Assembly (NCBI RefSeq): GCF_900091855.1
Contig: NZ_FMCH01000490.1
Location: 1-43,747 of the forward strand
Reading direction: 5' to 3'
Length of the DNA: 43,747 bases
Source: Streptomyces sp. DvalAA-14
GTDB lineage: Bacteria > Actinomycetota > Actinomycetes > Streptomycetales > Streptomycetaceae
The notes under the pieces were generated by a model, which ran no database searches, was not told the DNA's origin, and saw only the letters and a list, made by a program, of their open reading frames with translations. Shown in pieces: positions 15,143 through 24,700 of this stretch (position 1 is its first letter; every line of letters begins with the position of its first letter). The position numbers were made by a program, and so were the translations under genes.

Positions 15143-16186
15143 ATGGCGGGCCGCATTAGGCGAAGCTACCGAAGAGTTAATGAGGATCGGGCAGTCCTCG
15201 CCGCGCTGGTTGCCGCCATCGGCACTGCAATCGTGGCTTCCACGCTTCCCGATTTCCTCATCATGATTCCAGGCGGCAGGCGTACTGAGATTTTCATTTC
15301 AGTCGTGGGATTTCTTATCCTCGCCGTTAGCTGGATTAGCCTTCACGGGCGCTCCGGAGTCGGAGTCGCCGTATTTCTGCAACCAGAACCAACTTCTGGG
15401 TGGTCAGACGCAAGGCTTCTGGAGTACGCCGCAGAGGCAAAAGGTAGACATATCAGCTTTTTCTATGTCAATGCCGACGAACTGCATCCAGGCCCTGGAG
15501 TAGACCGAAAGAGCCTAACGCAGAAAGTAATCGAGGCCCGACTAAAAGAGGAAAATCCTCGAAAGTCGAGCCAAATTTCCTTTTATCTCACCTGCGGCCT
15601 TGGGAACTCATTCCATCTCGGTCGGGAGATATTCAACAGCATGCAGGGGGCATCCCTGAGAGTTCGCGACTTTCAGGAGATCGCTGTACACCAGGTTTCC
15701 AACTCGGGCGCAGTAGGGACCCTTCCTCCTCTTCAACTCGTAGGCACGCCCGCAGGGCCACGTACATCGGAAGCCAACTACCCTCTGCCTGCTTCAGTGC
15801 GGATGCAGACCGTAGCCCTGAATCCCGGGCATATAAACAGGCACGCGCTCATAGTTTGCATCTCCCAAAATTCCGCAAGCCGCGCCGTAGACGCCCAAGA
15901 TGCGGCCCAATCAGGTACTCATGCCCGCTACCAGGTGACAGCGCACGATGTCTGCAGTACAGCACTCGTAATCGAGTGTCCGAACTTCCCCAACGATCAT
16001 CGCGCATACAACGAATTACTAAAACGCACCCTGCACACTTGGGCGGGTCACCTTTCCTCTATGAATGCGTCTCAGGGATCAATTCCGGAAGGACGACTAT
16101 TTATTTCAGCCCCAACGTCGCTTGCCTTCGCGCTCGGCGCCCTCTTGCCCTCTACTCCAAGAACCCAAATTATTGACTACATATAG
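15143..16186 (+). CDS. Two-TM SAVED-domain protein (candidate cyclic-nucleotide-gated effector)
   Basis: A 347-aa protein. Two transmembrane helices (about residues 18-42 and 50-69) are followed by a soluble region of about 275 residues. Its C-terminal half reads ALIVCISQNSAS and then GRLFISAPTSLAFALGALL, the signature of SAVED, a CARF-related sensor of cyclic oligonucleotides. The first half (ISFFYVNADEL; FYLTCGLGN) would be the other Rossmann-like lobe. By family analogy the TM pair damages or depolarises the membrane when the sensor state changes. ATG at 15143 with GGAAGGGG upstream; a GTG at 15140 is adjacent. It lies 29 bases before the mCpol-like gene. Base composition is clearly more A/T-rich than in its neighbours, and codon 292 is TTA, so recent acquisition is likely. 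Confidence 0.78.
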   Translation: MAGRIRRSYRRVNEDRAVLAALVAAIGTAIVASTLPDFLIMIPGGRRTEIFISVVGFLILAVSWISLHGRSGVGVAVFLQPEPTSGWSDARLLEYAAEAKGRHISFFYVNADELHPGPGVDRKSLTQKVIEARLKEENPRKSSQISFYLTCGLGNSFHLGREIFNSMQGASLRVRDFQEIAVHQVSNSGAVGTLPPLQLVGTPAGPRTSEANYPLPASVRMQTVALNPGHINRHALIVCISQNSASRAVDAQDAAQSGTHARYQVTAHDVCSTALVIECPNFPNDHRAYNELLKRTLHTWAGHLSSMNASQGSIPEGRLFISAPTSLAFALGALLPSTPRTQIIDYI

Positions 16187-16215
16187 TTCGACAGCCCCCG
16201 AGCAATGGAGCCGCG

Positions 16216-16581
16216 TTGTCCTATTTGATCATAGACGGTGACGACATCGGGAATAGAGTAGAGGCACACCTTCTATCAAACGACGTCGACTCCTTCACAA
16301 CATCATCTAAGGAGATCTCCTCATCGATTGACGAGCTGGTTGATTCACTGAATAAGATTCCAGGCGTCTACGTCGTATCGACAGGAGGCGATAGCATATT
16401 GGCGCGAATTGACAGCGCTCACATCGGTTCTATCGGTGATCTTCTTTCGAACCTCCAACGCCCAGGCCGATTTACATTCTCAGCCGGGATCGGCGATACG
16501 TTGCGTGAAAGTTTCGTCGCACTACGAATGGCCAAGGCCACAGGAAAGCGCCGCACGGTGACTTATCCGCGCGACTGCTGA
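16216..16581 (+). CDS. Minimal CRISPR polymerase (mCpol)-like nucleotide cyclase
   Basis: A 121-aa stand-alone Palm-type domain. YLIIDGDDIGNRV (D7) matches the first metal-binding strand of Cas10 and mCpol enzymes, and STGGDSILARI (D59) is the GGDD-equivalent hairpin, here GGDS. It ends with the mCpol-like AGIGDTLRESFVALRMAKATGK. Such enzymes are expected to make small cyclic nucleotides. Published Panoptes systems, as I recall them, use mCpol products to hold a membrane effector inactive until a phage sponge removes them. Start: TTG at 16216 with GGAG five bases upstream; no better start exists. Co-directional with the SAVED gene 29 bases before it. The family call is by motif and size; a GGDEF-derived or nucleotide-binding role is the main alternative. 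Confidence 0.75.
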   Translation: MSYLIIDGDDIGNRVEAHLLSNDVDSFTTSSKEISSSIDELVDSLNKIPGVYVVSTGGDSILARIDSAHIGSIGDLLSNLQRPGRFTFSAGIGDTLRESFVALRMAKATGKRRTVTYPRDC

Positions 16582-16665
16582 CAATTAGCTGAAAGCCATG
16601 GGCCTGCCCAGCGACCGAGGCCACTAGCGTTACAACTCGTAAACCTTTACGGCTGCGGGGCAGTC

Positions 16666-16776
16666 CTATTGGCTAGCAGCACGGAGTTCGTCGAACGCGG
16701 CGTTCACGCCGGAAGGTCCGTACGCGGCGAGTGCCCACAGCGCGGGCATCATCGCCACTACTGACCACAGGTCCAT
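16666..16776 (-). CDS. Possible small protein (36 aa)
   Basis: The minus-strand frame MDLWSVVAMMPALWALAAYG, then VNAAFDELRAAS, has a hydrophobic N-terminal half and good third-position G/C bias. No clear ribosome site precedes it, and no family is recognised. It lies in the 410-bp gap between the mCpol-like gene and the phosphotransferase. The remainder of that gap (16582-16665 and 16777-16991) shows only coding-like remnants on the minus strand. Confidence 0.3.
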   Translation of the reverse strand: MDLWSVVAMMPALWALAAYGPSGVNAAFDELRAASQ

Positions 16777-16991
16777 GAAGGGACGTCGGTCGAGTTATCG
16801 CATGCAGCCTGTGCCGTTGAGGTAGCCGATCCCACGCCCAGCCGCCGTAACCGCCGACCATCGGCCGAGCGAGTCCGCCCATGCCCTTGCAGGTACCGTC
16901 GGAGCCGTCGGCGTGAGCGCGCCGCCGCAGTACCGGCGTCGAGCAGCTGCCGACGGCGCGGCGTCGGATGAGCCTTGGGAGTGGTCGCGGA

Positions 16992-17912
16992 ATGCCGTCG
17001 TCCGGTGCGGCGCCTGGGCGGGGAGGATTCACCTCTGCTCGCGCCTATCAGGTGATGGCTGAGGCATGTCGGGCGGTGGGCTTGGACGCCGACGGCGCGC
17101 GCATGATCCGGCTCGGTGAAAACGCGCTGTTCCGGCTGGAACGCCAGCCGGTGATCGTACGGATCGCCCGCTCGATGGAGTACCTGGACGCTGCGCGGTT
17201 GGAAGTCCGTGTCTCGCGGTGGCTCGCGGCCGAGGAGTTCCCCGCGTCGCGGGTCGTGGAGGAGATCGAACAGGCCGTCGTGGTGTCCGGCCACCCAGTG
17301 ACGTTCTGGCACCTCATCGAGGAGGGCGACCGGGAGGCTACCTACGGTGAACTCGGCGCGGTGCTCCACGACCTGCACGCCCTGCGAATGCCAGACAGCC
17401 TGGATCTGCCCCCGTTCGACCCACTGAGCCGGTCAGCGCTGCGGATCGAGAAGGCGGTCGGCATCCCAGCGGAAGATCGGGCCTTCCTGCGCAAGCGCCA
17501 CGCCGAATTGAGCGGCCGACTGCCGGAGTTGCGGTTCGCGCTGCCGCTCGGACCGGTCCACGGAGACGCCCACACGAACAACCTCATGGTCGACCGGCGG
17601 GGCCTGCTCCACTTGATCGACTTTGAGACCTTCTGCCGCGACCACGGGGAGTGGGACCTCATGGTGGCCGCTCACGAGTACGACCGGCTGGGGTGGGTTT
17701 CGGATGAGCAGTACGCGGCGTTCAGCGGCGCGTACGGTCGAGACCTGCGGGAGTGGACCGGCTTCGACACGTTGTGTGCCGTGCAGGAGTTCAAGATGAC
17801 CACCTGGCTCATGCAGAACGTCGGCGAGAGCAGCACGACGCGCGAGGAGTACGCCCGGCGGATCGCCTCCCTGCGGGATGACCGCGCACCGCGAAACTGG
17901 CAGCCGGGGTGA
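16992..17912 (+). CDS. Aminoglycoside phosphotransferase-family kinase
   Basis: A 306-aa protein with the APH/choline kinase fold. A nucleotide-binding N-lobe is followed by the catalytic loop HGDAHTNNLMV (residues 190-200; D192 catalytic base) and the metal-binding IDFE (209-212). The substrate cannot be read from sequence. The family includes antibiotic, homoserine and amino-sugar kinases. The ATG at 16992 has GGGAG about 9 bases upstream; an upstream in-frame ATG at 16968 is weaker. The 3' end is 9 bases from the end of a convergent regulator. Kinases of this type often lie beside TPR regulators and RsbW-like ATPases in Streptomyces RiPP loci, so a link to the downstream cluster is possible but unproven. 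Confidence 0.85.
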   Translation: MPSSGAAPGRGGFTSARAYQVMAEACRAVGLDADGARMIRLGENALFRLERQPVIVRIARSMEYLDAARLEVRVSRWLAAEEFPASRVVEEIEQAVVVSGHPVTFWHLIEEGDREATYGELGAVLHDLHALRMPDSLDLPPFDPLSRSALRIEKAVGIPAEDRAFLRKRHAELSGRLPELRFALPLGPVHGDAHTNNLMVDRRGLLHLIDFETFCRDHGEWDLMVAAHEYDRLGWVSDEQYAAFSGAYGRDLREWTGFDTLCAVQEFKMTTWLMQNVGESSTTREEYARRIASLRDDRAPRNWQPG

Positions 17913-17921
17913 GGTGGCTCC

Positions 17922-19292
17922 CTACTCGTCGTCGGGGTCGGCGAGCGCGACCCGCACGTGCTCGTTGAAGTCCCGTACCGCGGGACTGGACGCATGCGGC
18001 GAAACCTGGCGCTGGAAGTCGGAGACGTAGCGCCGGAAACGGGCCGACTGCACGGACACCCCTTCCCGTACGGCAGTGGTCGCGGTGGCGACGGCAGCCT
18101 CCACGTCACCGTGCAGGTACTGACTCTGCGCGAGGACCATGCGGCAGAAGGCAAGAGTCCGGGCGTACTGGGGCTCGGTCTTGCCGACCGCGAGTTCCGC
18201 GAACCGCAGTGACTCGGTGGGGCGTTGGAGATCGCGGAAGCAGTGCGAGAACTCGCCGATCAGTTCCGCCTCGTCGAAGTAGGCCAGCCACTCCGGGTCC
18301 GTGGCGGAATCCGCGCGCTCGAAGTGGCGTTCGGCCTCGTTCATGGCGCGCGAGGCCCCGACAAGATCGTGCGCGTTCGACAGCGCTCGGGCTTCGTGGG
18401 CGGCGAACATGGCCTGGGCTCGCGGCGTGGTCCTGCCCCGGCCGCCTTCGACGGCCGCTCGCGCCAGCCGTGCCGCACGTGGCACATCACCCAAGTAGTT
18501 CGCCTGGTGGCTCATGTTGGCGAGGATGGCCGCGCCCATCATCCGGTCGTCGGTGATCTGGGTGAGGCGGAGCGCGGCCAGGAGATAGCGGTTCGCCAAG
18601 TGGTGGTTTCCGACGTCGTAGGCCGTCCACGCCAGGACTTCGCCCATCTCGGCCGCCGCGGTGAAAAGTGCCTGGCCCACCTTCTCCGAGTAGCTGGCGC
18701 TCAGCAGTGGCAGAACCTCGTGGCGGAAGTAGTGCCGCAGCGCCGCGTGTCCGTGTCCGCCACCGAAGAGGAAGTCCAGCCGCATGAACATCGCGTTGGC
18801 AGTCCTCACCGCCGCGACATCCCGCATCCCGATCTGCCGGGACGATCCTCGGTCGGTGGGCAGACCGTCCGGACGCGCGACGAGCCAGGACAGGACGGCT
18901 GAGTTGACCTCGTTGTCGTGCAGCAGCTCGTCGGTGGACGGCTCGTCCTCGGGGCGCAGTTGGGTCAGTCCCTCCAGGACGCCGAGGGCTTCGGCCAGGG
19001 ATGCCGCGTAACTCGTTCCGATCGGCGCGGGGTTGATCGTGACCCCGGAGAAGCCGAGGTCGGACGCAGTGATCCGGCGGCGCAACTTCTCGCTCAGGGC
19101 TTCGGCTACGTAGGCCGCGTTGTCCGCCTGGATGCCGGCGCCGTCGAGCCAGCGCTGCACCGACACGTGCGTGGTGCCGACACGGACGCCGTGCCGCAGA
19201 GCCACATCGCGCACACGGCGGGCCAGACCCTTGTTGGATGCCCCGGCTTCGGCCACCAGCGCGGCGAGACGGTGATTGGGCTCTCTGCTCAT
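17922..19292 (-). CDS. TPR-repeat transcriptional regulator
   Basis: A 456-aa protein. The N-terminal ~80 residues form a helix-turn-helix-like domain (RLAALVAEAGASNKGLARRV, then HVSVQRWLDG). The remainder is a run of TPR-like helical pairs (for example LAWTAYDVGNHHLANRYLLA; MMGAAILANMSHQANYLGDV; AMFAAHEARALSNAHDLVGA). This is a large Streptomyces family of pleiotropic or cluster-associated regulators. ATG at 19292 with GGGGGAG upstream. It diverges from the RsbW-like ATPase across a 276-bp intergenic region, so it may control that gene and the lanthipeptide cluster behind it (inference). Confidence 0.85.
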   Translation of the reverse strand: MSREPNHRLAALVAEAGASNKGLARRVRDVALRHGVRVGTTHVSVQRWLDGAGIQADNAAYVAEALSEKLRRRITASDLGFSGVTINPAPIGTSYAASLAEALGVLEGLTQLRPEDEPSTDELLHDNEVNSAVLSWLVARPDGLPTDRGSSRQIGMRDVAAVRTANAMFMRLDFLFGGGHGHAALRHYFRHEVLPLLSASYSEKVGQALFTAAAEMGEVLAWTAYDVGNHHLANRYLLAALRLTQITDDRMMGAAILANMSHQANYLGDVPRAARLARAAVEGGRGRTTPRAQAMFAAHEARALSNAHDLVGASRAMNEAERHFERADSATDPEWLAYFDEAELIGEFSHCFRDLQRPTESLRFAELAVGKTEPQYARTLAFCRMVLAQSQYLHGDVEAAVATATTAVREGVSVQSARFRRYVSDFQRQVSPHASSPAVRDFNEHVRVALADPDDE

Positions 19293-19568
19293 GCTCCCCC
19301 TGCCGTCGGTCGATGACGGTAAGTGGCAATCCTGTCACCCTCTGATCTCTTCCGGCAGGGGGTTCATGAGCGAACCCCCTCGACAGACGGCGAACCTTCC
19401 GTGCACACGAACTCCCTTGTGAACTCTGCCGTCGGGCCTCGGCGATCCGTTGACTTGCTGCACACCCGCCGGAGCAGCCGGCACGGGCTTGGCCCGCTGC
19501 CGGTCCGGTCACGTGCAACCACGTGGCCGGTACGGCTCTGGTATCCGTCATAGCAAGGAAGTGAAGCG
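19293..19568. promoter_or_regulatory. Divergent intergenic region with hairpin
   Basis: The gap separates the TPR regulator and the RsbW-like gene. It contains a perfect 9-bp hairpin, AGGGGGTTC (19357-19365) and GAACCCCCT (19372-19380), with loop ATGAGC. An operator or terminator is possible. No gene is seen. Confidence 0.4.
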
Positions 19569-20537
19569 ATGGTTTCGGGAGCGGCGGATCTCCGCAGCCG
19601 ACTGGACCTGGCGTGCGAGCCCGGCGCCGTTCGGCACGCCCGATCCCACACCCGCGACGTTCTCCGTGAATGGGGCGTGCCCACCGAGGTGTTGTACGAC
19701 GCGCTCACCATCGTGGCGGAACTCGCGACCAACGCGGTCCGGCACGGCGGAACCGAGCCGGGACCGCGCGCCCTGGAAGGGGATGCGATGGTGCCGCCCG
19801 TCTGCGCTCTGGACCTGCGCACCCACAACGACCGCCTCTACGTGGCCATGTACGACGAGAGCCGGCGGGCCCCGGTCCTCCGACCGCCGTCCGACGACGC
19901 GGAGAACGGCCGAGGACTGTGGCTCGTCGCCGGCCTGAGCGACGGTGCGTGGGGCTTCGTCTACACCACGGACCGCCCCGGGAAGCTGGTTTGGGCGCGC
20001 CTGCCGTTGCCGGTGGCGGGCGAGCCACCCGAGCCATCGCCCGCCGACCGAACCGCCCCCGCCCAGGCCAGTGTCGGCCAACACCCGTCACCTGCTGTCG
20101 CGACAGCCGCCTCTCCACAGACGGCAAGCGACGACGTAGCCGCCTCAGAACGCATCCATACAGAGAATCCACCCGCCATGACTCCGTTGCTCGTCTGCGG
20201 CGAGACCGCGCGCCTCCCGGCGTCCCTGATCCAGCGGGCTTTCCGCCTCGCAGCACCGCACGGGACACCGGACGACGCCGACGTGGACCGGGACTTGCGG
20301 TGCCACCTCCAAGTACACGGTGCCGAAGACCACTTCGCACACGTACTGAATTTGCCCGGCGAGGCCACGGGCGCGCTATGGACCCGCTGGGCTGACGGCG
20401 ACGCTCCCACCGCCCTGGACGTCCTTCGGGACTGCGCGTCAATCGACCCCGAAACACGTGAGCCCTGTTGTGAGTTCGCGGATCACCCTGGGGCGCACAG
20501 CTACCACCTCATGGCCGCCGCGATCAATCCGTCCTAA
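19569..20537 (+). CDS. RsbW-like ATP-binding protein with C-terminal extension
   Basis: A 322-aa protein. Residues about 5-155 form a GHKL ATPase domain as in anti-sigma factor kinases: VRHARSHTRDVLREWG, the N-box ELATNAVRHGG and the G-box ENGRGLWLVAGLSD. After a Pro-rich linker, the last ~125 residues (MTPLLVCGETARLP onward, ending CCEFADHPGAHSYHL) look like a separate small domain and even start with an in-frame Met, so a gene fusion is likely. ATG at 19569 with AGGAAG seven bases upstream. Such stand-alone GHKL proteins are common regulators in Streptomyces. Its place before the RiPP genes suggests local control. Confidence 0.85.
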   Translation: MVSGAADLRSRLDLACEPGAVRHARSHTRDVLREWGVPTEVLYDALTIVAELATNAVRHGGTEPGPRALEGDAMVPPVCALDLRTHNDRLYVAMYDESRRAPVLRPPSDDAENGRGLWLVAGLSDGAWGFVYTTDRPGKLVWARLPLPVAGEPPEPSPADRTAPAQASVGQHPSPAVATAASPQTASDDVAASERIHTENPPAMTPLLVCGETARLPASLIQRAFRLAAPHGTPDDADVDRDLRCHLQVHGAEDHFAHVLNLPGEATGALWTRWADGDAPTALDVLRDCASIDPETREPCCEFADHPGAHSYHLMAAAINPS

Positions 20538-20678
20538 ACCCAATCCCCCTCGTCCGCCGACCACACTCGACGCTGTCCACGGTCGATGACAGCTGACGTT
20601 GATCGCGCGTCCGATATTGCGATTCACAGCACCAATAAATCCTCTCCAACCCGCCATCTCAGAAAGGGGGCACACTTC

Positions 20679-21233
20679 ATGACCATCGCCTCAATAGGTG
20701 CCAGGCCCGCCAGCGTCGCGGCGCCCGCCCAGGAACCACCGACCGAAGAAACCGCCTCCCGCAGCCGAACCTGGTCCATCGACACCACAGGCGGAATCAC
20801 CCTCACCGGCTACCTTCCGCCCTGGGCCGAAGGGGATCCCAGCGAATCGGACCTCCCCCTGGAAAAGCTTTCCGTCGAACTGAGCGACTTGTCCCACTGG
20901 CAGCCCTTCGACGGACAGCCGATGCGCATCCACCACCCCGCCTACGCGGATGGTGACGGCAAGGCGGGCGAGAGCGAGGAGATCGTTTTCAACGGCAACA
21001 TCACCTGCTACCCCTACAGCGAGAACCTGCGAGAACGGACTCCGTTCGCCAATATCCATGTCGTCGACGCCTTCTGGATGAACAACCTCGTCCCCGAAGA
21101 AATCGCCAGCCTCGCCGCCAAGCTCCGTGCCCAAGCCGATTACCTCGAAAAGAGCGTCGTCTCGGCCCTCGTAGCGGCCCGCAACGACTGGGACGCCCAC
21201 CAGATCTCGTGCGCGAACCACATCCTCCAGTAA
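20679..21233 (+). CDS. DUF6907-like protein
   Basis: A 184-aa soluble protein with a mostly beta-sheet N-terminal half: SIDTTGGITLTGYLPPWAEG, then LSVELSDLSHWQPFDG and MRIHHPAY. A helical C-terminus follows (PEEIASLAAKLRAQADYLEK). This resembles small Streptomyces proteins annotated DUF6907, which often sit beside regulator/ATPase genes; the function is unknown. ATG at 20679 with AGAAAGGGGG upstream. It lies 141 bases after the RsbW-like gene and 288 bases before the lanthipeptide precursor. Its role in the cluster, if any, cannot be read. Confidence 0.7.
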   Translation: MTIASIGARPASVAAPAQEPPTEETASRSRTWSIDTTGGITLTGYLPPWAEGDPSESDLPLEKLSVELSDLSHWQPFDGQPMRIHHPAYADGDGKAGESEEIVFNGNITCYPYSENLRERTPFANIHVVDAFWMNNLVPEEIASLAAKLRAQADYLEKSVVSALVAARNDWDAHQISCANHILQ

Positions 21234-21521
21234 CTCCCATGAAGAAGATCGCCAAGGCAGTGAGCTGGCCCGATCCTCAGCTGGCGAGCACCATTCTGCG
21301 TTTCCGGCCGTTCGGAAATCTGCCTCAAGCGGTAGGTCAGGGAACAGAGCAACGATTCCGGCCTCGGGGCAAGCGGCACGCACGCAACCGGGCTGTGGGG
21401 CGCTACGCCTGGGGCCGGCGATCAGGAAGCGCTTCTGCTGCGTGACCGTCTCAATCCGCCACGCAGCTAAGCACCTGTCGGCAGTACCACCTGTAATTCA
21501 CATCCACGAAGAGGAGTTGGT
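21234..21521. other. Intergenic region upstream of the lanthipeptide precursor
   Basis: 288 bp. A 68-codon ORF starting at 21239 has no ribosome site and an Arg-rich, unlikely product. I see no clear promoter motif. The precursor's ribosome site GAGGAG lies at its end. The promoter of the lanthipeptide operon is expected here. Confidence 0.4.
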
Positions 21522-21701
21522 ATGAGTCCCACCATCACGCACACCACGAAGTCGAACCCGGCAAGCGCCGGCACCACCGCGCTGGATGGCTTCGACCTCG
21601 ACGTGACCCTGGTCGAGGTCGGCGACATCGCCGGCCTGGTCAGCCTGACGGACGACGGCTGCGGCGAGACCTGCGGCGCCTGCACCACCAACGTGGCCTG
21701 A
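21522..21701 (+). CDS. FxLD-family lanthipeptide precursor
   Basis: A 59-aa peptide preceded by GAGGAG. The leader carries FDLDVTLVE (residues 24-32), the F-x-L-D recognition motif typical of class I LanB substrates in this family. The probable core (about residues 41-59) is SLTDDGCGETCGACTTNVA. It has three Cys (47, 51, 54) and dehydratable S41, T43, T50, T55 and T56, so up to three thioether rings are possible. D45-G46 is an Asp-Gly pair, the preferred context for isoaspartate or aspartimide chemistry by the clustered PCMT-like methyltransferase. The first gene of the RiPP operon; lanB starts 84 bases later. The leader cleavage site is not evident, and no protease gene is seen in the cluster. 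Confidence 0.92.
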   Translation: MSPTITHTTKSNPASAGTTALDGFDLDVTLVEVGDIAGLVSLTDDGCGETCGACTTNVA

Positions 21702-21785
21702 CCGCAGGCGCACGGTATCCGGGCCGGTGTTTTCGTGACCCGAAGTGCGAAGGCACCGGCCGCCCGCCTGGACCAGGAGGTTGTG

Positions 21786-24700
21786 ATGGCTTCGAGCAAG
21801 ATGTTCCGTGCCGGTAGGACGGCGCTCGTCCGTGCGGTAGCTCGGCCGGAACTCCCTGTCCCCCCGGTCCCTGATCTCGACGACCCTTCCCCTCATGCCT
21901 CGGCCTTTCGACTCGCTTGGTTGCGGAAGGTCTGGTCCGAGGGGGACGTTGCCGAGGCGCTGGAGCACGCCAGTCCGGTACTCGCCTCCCAAGTGCGGGC
22001 GTTGTGCTCCTCCGGTGCTCCGGACGAGCGTGATGTGCGCCGCGCCACTGCCTCGGTGACCCGTTACGTATTGCGTGCCGAGCAGCGGGCGACTCCCTTC
22101 GGTCTGTTCGCCGGCGTTGCTCCGGCCACCTTCGGACCAGGGGCAGGCACGACATGGGGTTCGGACCCTACGGTCATCGCGCAGGCGAGCGCGGAGTGGC
22201 TGACGGCCGTTGTGGAACGGCTGGAGTCCTGCCCCGAGCTGCTGGAGCGCCTTCCGGTGATGCTCAACAACACCGCGCAGGTACGCGGCGGACAACTGGT
22301 CGTGCCGTACAACTCCGACACCCACAGCGACCGGCGCCGTGCGGTCGAGGCATCCATGGCCCTGACCGAACCACTGCGGATGATCCTGGACGCAGCCCGG
22401 GAACCCATCTGTGTGGGCGTCCTCGCCGACAAGCTGGCCGCGGACTTCCCCGGGGCAGGTCCGGGAAGGGCGCAGCGGCTCGTGCGGGACTTGGTCCGCA
22501 ACCACGTGTTGATCACCAGCCTGAACGCACCGAGCACCGAGACCGACGCTCTGGACTACCTGCTGGAACAACTCGACGCTGTGGACGCCGATACGGTCGC
22601 TCCGGTCGCCGACACGGTCCGCGAATTGCGGGCCGTACGAACCGACCTGCGGGGCTGTGGCTCCCCCGTCGGCCGGGCTCGCGCCGCCTCGCGGATGCGG
22701 GCTGTGGTCCCAGGGCTGCGCCGCCATCCCCTCGCCCTCGACTTGCGCCTGGACGCCGAGATCAAGCTGCCGGAACAGGTCGCCCGCGAGGTCGAGCGCG
22801 CCGCCGACATCCTGACTCGGATCAGCGCCCTGCCGTACGGGACCGCGGCGTGGAAGGCGTACCAGCGCCGGTTCTACGAGAAGTACGGCATCGGCACGAT
22901 GGTGCCGCTCGCCGAGATCGTCGCCGACAGCGGCACCGCCTTCCCCGACGGGTATCCGGGCGCCCCGGCTGACGGCCAGCGCTCCCGCATTTCGGTGCGG
23001 GACGACACTCTGGTCCGGCTGGCGCAGGCCGCTGTCCTCGACGGCCGCAACGAAGTGGTCCTCACCGACGAACTGATCGCCGCGATGAACCTGGGGCCGG
23101 AACGCCCCAGGGTGCCACCGCACCTGGAGTTCAGCGTTCGGGTACATGCTGCCAGCGCCGAAGAACTGCAACGCGGTCAGTTCCGGCTGGAAGTGGCAAG
23201 CGTCTCCCGGGGCGTCGGTATCACCACCGGCCGGTTCCTCAGCGTCCTGGCCCCCGAGGACCGCGAACGGCTGACAGCAGAACTGACCGACCTGCCGGCC
23301 GCCGACGCCGGCACCATCGCCGCCCAGTTGTCCTTCCCGCCGCTGCATCCCACGAGCGCCCACGTCACACGCGCTCCGCAGGTGCTGCCCACCGTGATCA
23401 GCGTCCAGGAGCACCGCGCCACGAACGGCGACGTGCTCACCCCGGCCGACTTGGCGGTGGCCTGCGACGGCCGACGGATGTACCTGGCCGCGCCCGCACG
23501 CGGGCAGCGGATCGAGGCCGTGGGCATGCACGCGCTGAACCTCAAAGAGCACACGCCGCCGCTGGTCCGGTTCCTCACCGAACTGTCCCGCGCCCAGTGC
23601 GCGCAGGTCACCCTGTTCGACTGGGGCGCCGCGAACGCGATGCCGTTCCTACCGCGGCTGCGCTACGGCGGTACCGTGCTCGCCCCGGCCCGGTGGCGGC
23701 TGGAAGCCGCCGAGCTGCCCGGCCGCGACCACCCGCAAGCCCACTGGGAAGACGCCCTTAAGGACTGGCGGAACCGGCGGCGGATGCCACAACGGGTCCA
23801 CCTGGCCGAAGGCGATCAACGCCTCCTCCTCGACCTCAACCACGCCACGCACCGGACCCTGCTGCGCCAGCACCTGAACCGCGCGCCCTTGGCGGTCCTC
23901 GTGGAAGCCGCAGACGCCGACGCGTACGGCTGGTGTGACGGCCGCGCGCACGAGGTCGTCATCCCGCTCAAGGCGACCCGGCCCCCGGCCTGGCCCACGC
24001 TGCCGACCCCCACTCCAGACCGGACCTTCTCCCCGGCGCAGATCCAGACCCCGGGGCTCTCTTCGCTGCTGCTGGCAACGCTCTACGGCGACCGGCGCCG
24101 ACAGGACGTCCTCCTCGCCGCGTACATCCCTGACCTGCTGGACCGGCTCGGCAGCCGGCCCTGGTGGTTCATCCGCTTCCGCGACCCCGAGCACCACCTG
24201 CGGCTGCGGATCGCCCTGCCCGATCCCGACGCCTTCGCCGAAACCGCCCGTACAGTCGGCACCTGGGCCAATGAGCTGCGCGCGACCGGACTGCTGTCGG
24301 ACCTGCGCTTCCCCACCTCCTACCGCGAGATGGGCCGTTGGGGCTCCGGCCAGGCCTGGGACGCCGCCGAGGAAGTGTTCCGTGCCGACTCGGGGGCGGT
24401 CGTCACCCAACTCGCCCAGCGCCAACGTCCGCCCCAGCGCGCACTGGTGGCCGCGCACACCATCGCCATCGCCACCGCGTTCCTCGGTAGCACCGAGGCC
24501 GCGATGCGCTGGCTGATCACCCACATCGCCTCCACCGCGCCCGCCCCGGTGCCACGTCGGCAGTTCAGTGAGGCCGTACGGCTGGCCGACCCGTCCAACG
24601 ACTGGGCGGCGCTGCGCGACGTACCCGGTGGCCAGGCCATCGTGGAGGCGTGGGCCGACCGGGACACGGCACTCGCCGCCTACCGCCCCCACCTTCCCGG

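Noticed and set aside
21239..21445. A possible small ORF upstream of the lanthipeptide precursor
   Set aside because: There is no ribosome site. The product turns Arg/Gly-rich and has no leader-peptide or other recognisable features.
21498..23552. A 684-codon minus-strand ORF opposite the precursor and lanB
   Set aside because: It is antisense to well-supported RiPP genes, with His/Gln/Gly-rich composition and no domain.
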